A stretch of DNA of 64,000 bases from Adiantum capillus-veneris (taxonomy: Eukaryota; Streptophyta; Polypodiopsida; Polypodiales; Pteridaceae), in assembly GCA_014529385.2 (NCBI GenBank), contig CM043959.1, positions 16,741,309-16,805,308 of the forward strand, read 5' to 3'. A program made the translations under genes and the position numbers. Numbering within the stretch: position 1 is the stretch's first letter; every line of letters begins with the position of its first letter. The notes under the pieces are model-generated. The model made no database searches and had not been told where the DNA came from. It saw nothing but the letters and a program-made list of their open reading frames with translations. Below, piece after piece: positions 10,056 through 20,982 of the stretch.

Positions 10056-10581
10056 GATGAGGACATCTCAATTCCTTTAGTTGGGGTGATTGTAGTGTTC
10101 CCAGTCCTGAAACCTTAGAAATTGTATAAAGCCTAATCAAATTAATCTGTTTGTTAAGAAAGCAATGTAGAATTATCCAGCCATGGCAAACGTTGGTATT
10201 TTTGGAACTGTAATTATGACTTTACTATGGTTAGAAATTTTCAGAACTGAATTCCGATAAAAACTGACATAGTTATGGGCCTTGGAAGTTTACACTGGGA
10301 ATTAAATTAATCAAATAAATTATAAGGTTCTAGTAATCATTATTGCAAAAAACTTTTATCATAAAGTTCCTAGATATTTATAGATAATTGCAAATATTTT
10401 CAAAATTAATTATAAAAAGGTCAGATAATAGCAAAAAATCAATTTTGTGTATCTCGGGACCTCTATGGGGCAGTAATGAAGTTGCCCAAGCTGGAATTAG
10501 CAACAGGTGGCGCTATGGAAAGGTTGGGAGCTGCCTTGATGTGCAAGTAACTGCCAGAAGCAGCCTATGAACCCTAAAAAC

Positions 10582-10590
10582 CTATAAAAA
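10582..10590 (+). promoter_or_regulatory. TATA box of the element A LTR
   Basis: CTATAAAAA followed by GGGCCCCCC, about 490 bp into the LTR. Transcription would be expected to start about 30 bp downstream, near 10615, leaving a leader of more than 3 kb inside the LTR (inference). Confidence 0.65.
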
Positions 10591-11089
10591 GGGCCCCCCT
10601 CTTGACAAAAAAATTCAGACTTCGAGTCCTCTCCATTTCTCTCTCACCTAGAGAGAACTCTACTCAAAAATCACTAGAGAGCAAAAACTCTAGTTGATTA
10701 TCCATGGTAATTAACTTAATCTCTTTTTAATTAGCAAAATCATGCTAATTTACCTATATTTTTTTAATTAATCTAATTAATTAAGAAGATTAAACTTATT
10801 TACACTCTAAATTACTCTCTTAATTCTTAATATTATGTTGCTTACTTAAATTAAGATCAGGGATATTAATCTACTTAATTATTAAGCCATATTAGGAGTG
10901 AAATTAATTTTTTGGTCATAAATTAAGGATAATTATACTAATTAAACTTAAATTAGTATAAGATAATTATCCAAGCTATATTAAACTTTTAAGATTCTAG
11001 GAAAATTATCTCTTAATTTTTTGATTAAATTTTATAATTGATTAGGCAAAAATTAATTGTTTTTAATCAAAAAATTAATGGAAATCCTA

Positions 11090-12400
11090 TTTAATTAGCT
11101 ATTTAATTTTTTAGTCATAAATTAAAGGGGAAAATTAAAAAATATGTTAGATAATTATGTGCTATTTATCAGAGTTAGTTTATATGTTAGAAAAGCTATG
11201 ATAATTATCTTGAGGTTATAAAAATAATATAGCTATTTATTTAAGTCAGCTTAGACTAATTCTAGCTATAAATTAAAGAGAAATTTTTTAAAAACATGTT
11301 AGATAATTATGTGCTATTTATCAGAGTTAGTTTACATGTTAAAAAAACTTGTGATAATTATCTTGAGGCTAGAAAAATTATATATCTCTTTATCTAAATC
11401 AAATTAGACTAATTCTAGCTATAGATTAAAGGGGAAAATTTAAAAAAACTTTTTAGATAATTATGTGCTATTTATTAGAGTTATTTTACATATTAAAAAA
11501 GCCATGATAATTATCTTGATGCGAGAAAAATATATAGCTATTTATCTAAGTGAGATTAGAATAATTCTAGCTATAAATTAAAGGGAGAAATGAGAAAAAC
11601 ATGTTAGATAATTATGTGCTATTTATCAAAGTTAGTTTACATGCTAAAAAGTTGTGCTAATTATCTTGAGGTTAGAAAAATAATATAGCTATTTATCTAA
11701 GTGAGATTAGAATAATTCTAGCTATAAATTAAAAGAAGAAATGAGAAAAACATGTTAGATAATTATGTACTATTTATCAGAGTTAGTTTACATGGTGAAA
11801 AAGTCGTGATAATTATCTTAATGCTGGAAAAATAATATAGCTATTTATCAAAGTTATACTAAACTAATTTTAGCTATAAATTAAGAGGGAAAATTAGTTA
11901 AATTACTTAGATAAATACATAGTATTTATTAGATATAGAAATCAATGTTGCAAAGCTAGAATAATTAGGGCATGCACAAAAAATTAGTTAGACAAAAATT
12001 ATCTATTTTTGAGTATAAATTAAAGGGGATAACTAGTTAAGTTACTTAGATAACTATATAGTAATTATCAAAGGTAGAAATCACTATTATAAAGCAAAGA
12101 TAAATAGTTCATGTACAGGTAATTAGTTTAGCAAATTATCTTAGCTAATATTATCTAATTTTAGTCATAAATTTGAAAGATAGATTAGTAAATTAATTTA
12201 TATATTTAAATGGTAATTACCAAAGATAGAAAATAACATTAAGAAGTCAGGATAATTACCTTAAATCCAAATAATTAGTTTAGCTAATTATTTTAGCTAA
12301 TATTGTTTGATTTTGACTATAAATTGAGAAGAAATATTAGTAGATCAATTTATAAGTTAGCAAGATAATTACTAGGGTTATAATACATCTAGATATATGT
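11090..12400 (+). repeat. AT-rich tandem array, about 152-bp unit, in the LTR leader
   Basis: The string TTAGATAATTATGTGCTATT recurs near 11148, 11300, 11452, 11604 and 11756, a spacing of about 152 bp, each time after AGCTATAAATTAAAGG-like text. Further, more diverged units follow (about 11905, 12043 and later). About six clear and two to three weak units are seen. Confidence 0.85.
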
Positions 12401-12690
12401 GGGATAAATATTTCACAAATAGATAAGTAATCCATAAATTACTAAAGCCAAATTAGGGTATTTTTGAAGAGAATTTAAATAGGAAAATTAGTAAAACAAC
12501 TCCAATAATTATGGGATAATTATGGGAGCACAATAATACTATTAGAAAGTTGAGAAAAAAAATATCTTGCCCAAATATTTATCAAAGATATTTACTTAGT
12601 CTAAAAATCCCTTTTTTGGGTAAAAGAAATAAGAGAGATTATTCAATTAATTCTCTAATCGATTAAGTATTCTTTCATAAGTCTACTACT

Positions 12691-12888
12691 ATGGCTCCGA
12701 AGAGGACCCGAGGAAATCCTCAGTCCGAAGAGGAAGATACAATGCATAAAAGGATTAGGACGTCCCATGACCATGAGGCTGGGCCTAGTAATGGGCCTAC
12801 AGAGGAGAGTCTTCAGGCGCTAGCGCAACAACAGATGGCTGACCAGTCCCAAGTGGGTTTTCATTTATTCAATTATGTCTTTAAATAG
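12691..12888 (+). CDS. small basic ORF inside the LTR (possible first gag exon)
   Basis: ATG at 12691 opens MAPKRTRGNPQSEEED, then MHKRIRTSHDHEAGPSN and EESLQALAQQQMADQSQ, ending at 12888. MAPK(K/R)-type basic starts are common for Gag of plant Ty3/gypsy elements. Directly after the QMADQSQ-coding part is CCCAA|GTGGGTTTTC, a plausible splice donor (CCCAG|GTGGG in the 5' LTR copy). The predicted TATA lies 2.1 kb upstream, so the ORF would be in the transcribed part of the LTR. It could be a first exon of gag or a separate LTR-encoded peptide; no splicing evidence is available. The 5' LTR copy has a stop near its end. Confidence 0.45.
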   Translation: MAPKRTRGNPQSEEEDTMHKRIRTSHDHEAGPSNGPTEESLQALAQQQMADQSQVGFHLFNYVFK

Positions 12889-14200
12889 TTTAAGTTCTTT
12901 TATAAGTTAACATTGCATACGTCAGGAGTATGTAAGACTCATAAAATGAATAACTGACCGAGAAGGTAACTTCCAAGAAACCAACGAGTAGTGTTTGTAA
13001 ATAGGAAAGAATTGTTTGGGCTAAGACTGGTTGACCTCGTTTGATCATCCTTAAGAGAGCTTGTCTCAAGACACCTATGATTCCTGAAAATATTTTACTC
13101 CAAGTGATGAGTAACGATGGCAAGTCATTCATGGATGAGTCGGTTACCTCCATGTATGTGGACTCTTTACGCCGTGCATGTCTGTGTTAGTGGATTCTAC
13201 TTAGGATATTGTTTTTATCCTAGAGGAACCACTCAGTTGTATAAGCAATTGGTTGGCGTACGGGTGCTCAGACTTTGGGTGATGTATTTTCCACCCTGGT
13301 TTTTATAAATGAGGAATGGGTGCCATTTTTCACCCCTGTATAGGTGTTCTTGAGACAAGCCAGTACTGGTTAGAGTTACTTCAGGTTGACAGTACCTTGT
13401 CTTAAGTTTAAACATGCTTGTTTGCTAAAAGAATGTTTTCAACACTGCTTTCAAGGGTTGTTTTAATGAAATTTTATTTAATTAATGAAGGATAAAAGGA
13501 ATCATTATTTTAATTGTGATAAGTACGTGGTAGTAATTAAATAACAAAGTATCATGTGGAGTGCGGGGTCGTAAGTAGGGCTTGACTAAGGTTGTCAATC
13601 ATGGACGGGTGGACCTAATTAGTCAGGTAACTATCCATTCCCGTGCACTAAAACGTCTAGAAAACTTCTTCACTTGGAAGAGGAGTCCACCAACGGCTGT
13701 GTCCTCACATATATTAGGGGGAAAAAAGCTTTGGTTAAGGATACCTTAGTCCAAATTGTGGAAGTTATAGGGCAGAAATAGTTTTAAAATTTTCAAAAAA
13801 TTTGTCCCATTTCTAATGCGAGACAGGACTAGGTCTTCTTCTAGGGCTATAAACCCAAGCCATTATCAATGCTAAAGGTATATTCCCTGGATTTCTCTTG
13901 TTTAGAGACTCTGATTTTTATTAGGCCTAGAGACCTGTCAAGGATTCCATCCGCTTTTTGGTGTCGACGGGTTGGGCCCCTCACAATTAGCATATGCTAC
14001 ACTCTCAGGCTCTCTCATGTGAGTCTCTGTAGGCTCCTTGTAATAAACTATTGGTGGCATCATTGGTGTACTCATGAGTGGTTCTGCCAGTTGCGTGTAT
14101 CAAATAATAACTCGGTTGTCTACGTTGGAAAACATAGGTTGCGGTTTGTCTCCTCCTTGTGCTGTGTGTTGGGTCCTATGTGGTACCTTGGAGGTGGTGG

Positions 14201-15068
14201 TGATAGCCGTTTTTTGGCTCTCCGTATTTGTCATAGTGAGCCACGTCACCTAAGAAAAATCAATTTAACACTATGACTATCCTCACCTATTCATATGTAC
14301 ATATGTGTTTGTGTGTTATGCAACTATTATTCCATGGAGAAACCTCAACTAGCTAGTTATCTAGTCAGGAGAGACAAAAAAAAAAAGATAAGTATTACGG
14401 CCAAGTTTATACATAATTTTTCATCCTAATTTTGGCCTAGATATAGTGTGTGTTTATGTAAATATTTTATAAATTTGTGTATATATACCTATATTGAAGT
14501 GTGGATGTTTATCGAGCCTACGTACGTTAATTTTTACTATTTTACCCTACATGATAATTTGCTATTTTTTCTTGTATATACATGTGTGTACTTGTATGGA
14601 AATATAGAAAACAATAATACCAAAATGGCTATAACTTAGCCTTGGTGAAAATCCAACCCAACACAAATCACAAAAACTAGTTTTAATTGTGTGAGTATAT
14701 TTTCACTATTGTGATTTTTTTCTTTCTACAATTGTTCTCCTTTTCACTCTCATAAATTAAAACACTAAACACATTCATCTTTTTATGGTAGCCTCATAAT
14801 GAGGGATATTTTTTAAGTTGACCTCTTTAGATTTTTTCTACCTATATTATTTTTTATTTTATTTTCACATGTACATATTTTTAGACCCTCAATATTTGAT
14901 TTTCTAACTTGTATTATTCACTTATATCATGAGCTCAGCAATATCTTCACTTATAGACCCAAAAAATAAGGTCAAGGATATGTGGCATGCATGCATGCAT
15001 TATGGAGGGCTCACTCTTGGAGGCATTCAAAAGAATCATTCAAAGAGGGACCCCACAAAGACTTTGTG
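14201..15068 (+). repeat. 5' portion of a family-B LTR
   Basis: Starts TGATAGCC and is collinear with 57652-58593 (for example TTCATATGTACATATGTG, CTCAACTAGCTAGTTATCT, and the block ending CACAAAGACTTTGTG). In place of the long (TG)n tract of the other copies it has only a short GTGTTTGTGTG. Homology is lost just after 15068, so this LTR is truncated. Confidence 0.85.
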
Positions 15069-15884
15069 TAGTGGAAGAAAACAGTTGGTATTGCAAAATT
15101 TTTAGCGTCCACTTCCTCTCCAAATTTGAAAAAGTGATAAAAACAAGAATTTTAGCTCATGAGCTAAACTTTTGTCTCACATGTTTTCATAAGTTTTGGA
15201 GCAAGGAGGTGTGAGATATGATTTAATTGGTGGAATCCAGTCTGCCCATGCCATGTAGCCACACTTCCTCTTCCACTTTATCATTTTTCTCTTTCACACA
15301 CACTTCTCCACTCATCATCCCCATCTCTCTCACCTCTCCTCTCTGCACCATACTCACCTTCTCCTCAACCTTGAATAATAATAGAAACCATGGTGAACTC
15401 GTGCCTCTTACACACACTTCTATTTTAAAATTGACCTCGTAGTCTCATTTTTTCTCCTCCAAAATATCATTTTCTTTAAAAAATCCACAAAATTCAGATT
15501 CTTCTCTAAAGTAATAGCATCATGGTGATGGCTTGATCATCGTCAATCACCTTGGTTCCCAAGAAAGGTCAATAATGGAGAGCAAACGTGCTTCAAAGTT
15601 AATGGACCATCAACAAGCATAAAAAATTGGCATACTCAAGCTTCTTGGAGCATCAACATTGAAAAAAATCCATCTTTTCTTACCCCTCAAGAATTTATCT
15701 TTCTTATTTGTATCCTACATGGATACTCTCATTATAAGTATCCAAATCCATTTGTAAATCAATAACAAGTACCCTAACTCTACTAATCTCCTAACACTAC
15801 CCTACTATGTAAAATTTATCACCTCCATTTCTCTCGTCTCTCTTTTATCTCTCTATCCCCACCACCTTCTCCACAATTCTAAGC
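15069..15884. other. no gene recognised
   Basis: Low-complexity CT-rich and AT-rich DNA. Overlapping ORFs at 15223-15442 on both strands are pyrimidine-tract read-through. It may be LTR or LINE 5' sequence, but no boundary is visible. Confidence 0.4.
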
Positions 15885-15956
15885 AAGGAAATAGATAAAA
15901 TGCTAAAAATATAACCCAACCACGGTTACAAGAGTAACCCTAGTCCTCAAAAATGC

Positions 15957-15965
15957 TATAAAAGG
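15957..15965 (+). promoter_or_regulatory. TATA-like element upstream of LINE C1
   Basis: TATAAAAGG inside GCTATAAAAGGAGGGTG. LINE promoters are usually TATA-less and internal, so this may instead be LTR-derived promoter sequence next to the LINE. Confidence 0.35.
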
Positions 15966-16450
15966 AGGGTGTATCTAGCACAAAAGAATACAAACTATAA
16001 GAAAGAGCATCATGCTATAGCTTTGGAATCCAAGATCAATCTCTTGAGAAGGAGATCTTGAGTGAAATCTCATTAGCTTATGTGCATGCATGTGTTGAAC
16101 TTAGGGGTGTGACTACTTAGCCAAGGGAGTTTTATGCCAATGTAAGAGAGAGTGATCATTCAATAGAGAGTAGGAAGCTTTCATTCTCCTACCCATTGTA
16201 AGCACAACATTTCACTGAATCAAAGAGATGGATTTGGACTAAGTATGGCTACCTTGTCTCTCTTTCAACATGAATTCATGGAGAACAATGATGTGTAAGT
16301 CTCTTGGTGTTTTTTTACTTAAGTTCTTGATAACTTTTTTGTGCTGTTATTGATTTGGCCATAAATCCCACATGTTGTAAGAGGGTGACAAGGTGGAGCT
16401 AAAGTGAACAAGTTCAAGAAAGTTGACTCTCATCTCTCATTTTACATACA

Positions 16451-17341
16451 ATGTCTTTTGGCACTCGCAAGGGTTCTTCTTTTTCAACAAGGTCCACAAC
16501 CATTATAGAAAATGATCCAAGATCTCCTAAGTGTGGAGATAGCAACACAACCACTCAACCAACGACATCAAAAACCATGATCATGGCATACTTGGTATCA
16601 TTGCAAGAGACTGTAAACAAACAAGATCTTACAAGCACTTGCAATGGAGAATGACACAATAAGGGTTCTTGCGGTTGAGAATGAGAATGTCAAGAGGACA
16701 CTTGAGTTGAAAGCAACACATTTGATGGAACTTGAAGAGGAAGTCAAGGAATGTAAATGTTCTCTTATGGACTTGAATGCTTGTAAGGAACATGCAAAGT
16801 AGAGCATGACAAAGAGGAGCAATTTGACACCATGAGTCGAGATGTATGTGACATGAAAAATATATTCATAAACAAGTTTTGGGTTGATGTATGTGGTAGC
16901 AATGTGGTTTCTAATTCCTCCCTCATGCAAGCTATGGCTCAAACAAAGAATGTTGAGAATGTGGATGTGGAGGTGTTGAAGGAATGGGAGAAACTTTCCA
17001 AGAACATTGTTATTCATGGAATTCTTGAAGAGAAGTTCAAAACACCTCCTTCTCTTTCCATTGTTATCAAAGATGTTTTCATAACCCACTTTGGCATGTT
17101 CGGAGTTATGGTCTATGGAGCACATAGAGTGGGTAAGCAAGGAGATCCTCGCTCGGAAGTACAGCCAATTGTATGCACCATGCTGCATGAGACAAAACAA
17201 AAGATTATCCTTGATAATAGTTGGATGTATTTGAGGGATACAAAATATTTTGTATATGAAGATTGCAATATTAAGCAACAAAATATATGTCGCAAGGCAT
17301 ATGAGGAAAGGAAAAAGAAAAATCAAGGAGATCTCTCATGA
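16451..17341 (+). pseudogene. LINE ORF1 protein (coiled coil plus RRM-like domain)
   Basis: Starts MSFGTRKGSSFSTRSTTIIE and runs to TMIMAYLVSLQETVNKQ; the frame then shifts at about 16623. The next part reads ENENVKRTLELKATHLMELE and EEVKECKCSLMDLNACKEHA, a heptad-rich, probably coiled-coil stretch with one TAG. From 16832 the frame continues with KLSKNIVIHGILEEKF, VYGAHRVGKQGDPRSEVQP, QKIILDNSWMYL and YFVYEDCNIKQQ, ending in AYEERKKKN. The NIVIHG...AHRVGK...VYED pattern with a basic tail resembles the RRM/C-terminal region of animal L1 ORF1p (transposase_22 type) rather than the CCHC-type ORF1 of most angiosperm L1s. Confidence 0.7.
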
Positions 17342-17968
17342 AGAAAATGTGCCCAAGGAGGAGGCAAGTCCTTGAGAAGATAGGAATGCACGACTTGCAT
17401 TTGAGAAAAAGGATAGAGATCAGCCATTTTTTGATTTAGAAGAGGACATTGCTTATTTCAAAGGTGAAGGTAATCTTATTGTCTTTGGGGATATGAATGC
17501 TTGAACAGAAACATTGCAGCATGATACTTGATATCCCATATATTTCAATGGAGTTGGAGGAAGTTCACTTATATGATCGTACTTCAATGGATGAGAAAGA
17601 GCCAGATCACCATGGAAAGCCACTTTTACACATATGTAATAGCACATGTATGCTCATTTCCAATGATGTATCTTTATGGAGTGGAACCAATGGATTTATA
17701 TGTAGAAAACATAATGAAAATAGTATGACTGACTATATGATACTCTCCAAAGCCATCATGTATTGCACGCATAAAGAGTTTTATGTTTGGCCAATGGATC
17801 CTAGAATTAGACCATCAGACCTTATGTATTGACCTTGCATGTGGAGAAGCAACTAAGAATGATAATCTCAGCCAAAGGGAAGCGAAGTTATCACTATGTA
17901 TGGAGTTCAAACGGGCACTAATGTACATTGAAATGGTTGAGAAAAAGTTAAGGATGGAAAAGCTTTAA
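17342..17968 (+). pseudogene. remnant of LINE APE endonuclease
   Basis: NLIVFGDMNA (17470-17502, followed by a stop where ART is typical) is the GDMN motif of EEP/APE endonucleases. The continuing frame (17497-17832) has ISMELEEVHLYDRTSMDEKE, HHGKPLLHICNSTCMLI, SGTNGFICRKHNENSMTDYM and FYVWPMDPRIR, the usual C-terminal endonuclease blocks (G..LL.IC, DY..LS). The N-terminal half of the endonuclease is absent. The text then runs through a shifted frame to 17968. Confidence 0.7.
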
Positions 17969-18245
17969 TATGATGCACCATTGGAAACTAAATGGGAATC
18001 TTTCAAGAAAGTTACTTTTCTTGTGCCGAAGAATGCTTTTCCATAAAGCATGTCCATGGTATCAACAAAGATAGATCATGCAAAAGGTAGTTTAATAAAT
18101 AATGTCAAGATGTTCAAAGGTAGTTTGATAAAGAATGTCAAGATGCTCGAAATTCCTTAATAAAGCTTGATGGAACTATGAATAAAGAAAACTATCAAAG
18201 TCATTTGCATACATACAAGGCATTGATTCAAAAGAAGAGAAGAAG

Positions 18246-18428
18246 ATGGGAAGTATGTACTCTTTTTTCACTATTGAGGATGTATGTGGTGGGCTTGAAA
18301 AGTTAACCACTCACAAAGCGCAAGATCTTCAAGGTATCAAACCAGAGATGATCAAATGGACGAGAGATTTTACACATTTGTGGATGTGTGATATGTTCAA
18401 CCTTGCACTTGGTATGCCTTATGATTGA
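18246..18428 (+). pseudogene. LINE RT, N-terminal block
   Basis: FFTIEDVCGGLEKLTTHKAQ, then DLQGIKPEMIKW and LWMCDMFNLAL: the conserved block just upstream of RT motif 1 in LINE ORF2. The same block recurs at 29318-29460 in copy C2. The frame ends at 18428, where a new LINE leader begins. Confidence 0.7.
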
Positions 18429-18560
18429 CTTAGCATTAATTTAAAGATAAAAAATTTCATAGCTATGCAAGGCATTTTTGTAGCAGTATTTTTGAAGTGA
18501 TCAGGTTCAGGAAAGTTGACTCTCATCTCTTAGTTTGCGTACAATGTCTTTTGGCACTCG
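18429..18560 (+). mobile_element. LINE copy C2, 5' piece
   Basis: Leader plus the first codons of ORF1 (ATGTCTTTTGGCACTCG at 18544). It matches the C3 leader at 42185-42290. Cut by insertion of element D at the ACTCG target (18556-18560) and resumed at 28207. Confidence 0.85.
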
Positions 18561-19559
18561 TGTGGGACGCATGTCTAACCTCACCATCCTATCTTATTGC
18601 AGTATTAGCCAGAACCACGATTAATTTGTTAAACCATGGGACGAAGCTGACTCGACTAGTGCATAGAGGCTACAAGAGATTGTCAATCTCTTGGAAAACA
18701 ACTAACAACTCGCATCTAACAAGCTACACTCAAATGACCAAAATCACCAAAAGCCAACCGCTCATCAACAAGAAAATCACATCCGTTAAGCATCAAATGA
18801 CATCAAAACATAATGAAACTTCTAAGACAAGTTTATAAGAACTAATCACACATGCCTATGGCCTCAAACCCCACTTTAGGTCAAGTTCCAAAATCGCGAT
18901 TATTAATAGCAGTGGATTTTTGACCTAGTTGTTTTTGACTCAGAATGCATCTAAATGCTTAGCAATGATGCCTCAATACCCCGCCTATTCTTAGTTTTTG
19001 ATTTGAACATGTAAATTCCTAGTTATGATGAAATTATACCACGGGTCGACGATGCCAAAAGCTACGAAATACTGTGAATGGCTTACGTCAATGCGTAGAG
19101 CTCTTACCTACAGTTGCAATGCAACAAACACATTCACAATGTGACAACCAGAGAGGGAGTAGGAAGCGCGAGAAGGAAAGGAATGAGCGTCGTTCGCTCA
19201 CGCTATGTATTTCTTATCCAAAAACTTAATAAAATATTTCCAAAGTTGGCTTTTATACCTTAGCCAAGGTCTAAAATGTGTAATGTCCGGTGTCCAAGAC
19301 CTTTAAGGCTCCACACTTATTGTATATGCAACCTAAGCATAGTAACTGACCTATTCTTTACAACTTGGAACTCCCATTGAGCCCGTAACACACTAAAATA
19401 TTACAATGGCTTGAATAAATCGGAAATTTACAATACGTGACGATTTTGGAAAAATGTGTGATTCCAATCTTTACTGCTTCTTCACTTTGATCTTCGATGT
19501 GCATCCGTACTTCTTTGGTCTTTAGTAGCTATTGTTAACTGACGTTGACTCAGTTAACA
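18561..19559 (-). repeat. 3' LTR of element D
   Basis: Begins TGTGGGACGC and ends GTTAACA as read on the plus strand. Collinear with 27207-28206. Contains TTTTATA at 19251-19257, the complement of a TATA box, and one AATCGCGATTATTAA motif at about 18893. Confidence 0.95.
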
Positions 19560-19573
19560 TTCCCCCCTTCCTA
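19560..19573 (-). other. polypurine tract of element D
   Basis: Minus strand TAGGAAGGGGGGAA immediately before the LTR. The core GGAAGGGGGG and about 20 further bases (TCCTCGGA in plus-strand reading) are shared with element F at 44193. Confidence 0.9.
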
Positions 19574-20982
19574 TTTTAGTGTCCGTCCTCGGACATTGTT
19601 GAAAAGTGTCCGTGGAGGTTGTGGAAGGTTTTTGATTGGTTGTTGATGGGCTGATCATCTTCATTTTGTCATTGGATTTGTTGATGAGGTTCAATTTGTT
19701 GCAACATCCTCATTGGTCCGAGTAGTCGATTTTGAGAGGTGATGTTGTATTTGTCCGTTGTAATAGCATCATGATGAGGTTGCTGTTTATTTATAAAAAA
19801 TATGTACAAGGGAAGTAGAATGATGAGGTTCTAAATTAGGGTATTATACATGGATGACCAAAGGGAAAAAAACCTAGTGGGAAAAAAGTACCGTTGGTAT
19901 ACGCGCATTATTGGAGTACTTATTAGCATGGGAAATATTAATAAAGTGTCCAAGGGATTATTTACTGATAGATATGGAAATAAAAAGGCAGCAAATGTGA
20001 GAGGGTAGCATGATGGAACATTGGTTTTCTTGTTGTATTCCACTCAAGGTGTATAGGTGGAAGCAAAAAAGAGTGTCTAATGCATATGTCCAATGGTGGG
20101 ACATCTTATTTATGCATACATAAAAATGCATGGGAAACAATATGCTGTGCAAGAAAAATTATGAGGGATTCTTCAAAAATATGGTGTAGCTATAAAAGCA
20201 TATGACATAGCTTTGCAAGCTGGCACCCCTTTAAGAGTGGTTTTTGTTGACGAGGATATATGCTCTCATCTTACTGTGCACTGTCGTGAGTGTTGGACTC
20301 TACGACACTCCACCAATTGTAAGTTAATAGACTTTGACTCTTATCCTCATCTCACCAGCATGAGCGACAGGACTTTAGATATGCTCAACTCTTTCAGCTT
20401 GAGTGTAAGCCTAATAACTATGACTCTTAGCACAGAGTTTTTGAATCTGCATTCGTGTTGGTTGGGTTGTCCTTCTTTGATTGTGAAGACTCCATTGGTT
20501 GTTTGATTCTCCAATTAGGCCTGTTGATAGAAGTATTTGATGTTGTTGGAAGCCTTTGTTCACTTTTGGCATCTGGATTTTGACTAGGAGCATCGGAGGA
20601 CTTAGGAATCCAAACCTCTTGATGACCTTTGTAACTCCTTTGTTGACTTTGTTGAGCTTTCGGTCCTACTGAGATGTTGAGATCTTCATGTAAGTCTGGT
20701 GTAGTTGCAGTTGGCTTGTGGTTCACTGGTACTCAAATATTTGTATACCCTGTGTAGAATCCTTGTCCAAGAAGAACATTCTTTGAGATCCATCTTTGTT
20801 ATGTATCCTTTTGTCAGCCATGGTAGACTTCAGCATCATTCAATGTTGCTCTGTTGTATACCTGCTTCTTAGGTATCCTAGGATATTGTCGAGGTTGATA
20901 CCTTGTGGGCATTCTTTCTTGGGAGGGAGTTGAAGTTATTTCATATGCTCTAACCTGTGGTTTTGGCACCCATATCTGTCTG
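19574..20982 (-). other. 3' untranslated region of element D
   Basis: No supported coding sequence. Short minus-strand ORFs (20411-20726) are asparagine/serine-rich with no recognisable motif. They could be decayed ends of the lysine-rich ORF upstream, but many stops intervene. Confidence 0.5.

Larger units (their letters stand above)
1309..13985 (+). mobile_element. Ty3/gypsy chromovirus element A (degenerate, nested)
   Basis: Order on the plus strand: partial LTR (1309-2527), tRNA-Met type PBS (2530), pre-gag ORF, gag with a CCHC remnant, protease, RT, RNase H, integrase, chromodomain, then the 3' LTR ending in CTCACA at 13985. The segment 1309-2527 matches 12732-13985, which identifies the two LTRs. 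Gag and pol carry many stops and frameshifts, so the element is inactive. A copia derivative (4374-6747) interrupts the gag-protease junction; without it the gag text (ending SPRARQ) runs directly into EYAVIQTT of the protease region. The C-terminal chromodomain places it among the chromoviruses; the finer lineage is not resolved. The 5' LTR lacks its left part, so the original TSD cannot be checked. Confidence 0.9.
10091..13985 (+). repeat. 3' LTR of element A, about 3.9 kb
   Basis: The right end is firm: CTCACA at 13985, matching the 5' LTR end at 2527. The left end is placed at TGTAGTGTTCCC (10091), 36 bp after the pol stop and just after a purine-rich TTGGGGTGA tract. It cannot be checked against the truncated 5' LTR, so it carries some doubt. 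Inside are a TATA box (10582), an AT-rich tandem array (about 11090-12400), an ORF (12691-12888) and a U5 end shared with family B. At about 3.9 kb it is long for a plant LTR, though LTRs of several kb are known. Confidence 0.7.
15885..18428 (+). mobile_element. LINE copy C1 (non-LTR retrotransposon, 3'-truncated)
   Basis: Three LINE copies share the ORF1 start region (16451, 18546/28207 and 42276). C1 runs from a leader through ORF1 (coiled coil, then an RNA-binding domain), a remnant of the APE endonuclease, and the beginning of the RT ORF, where it stops at 18428 and a second copy begins. The left end is approximate: AATAGATAAAATGCTAAAA near 15888 and AATCCCACATGTTGTAAGAGG near 16365 recur at C3 (41712 and 41837). 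Frames are broken throughout. Confidence 0.75.

Noticed and set aside
10388..10570. Short ORF upstream of the TATA box in LTR A
   Set aside because: Lies in U3 before the promoter; no motif.
13869..14276. ORF crossing the right end of LTR A
   Set aside because: It runs from U5 across the element boundary at 13985 and a family-B LTR start at 14201, so it is a chance frame. The U5 reading is similar in B only through DNA homology, with an indel between them.
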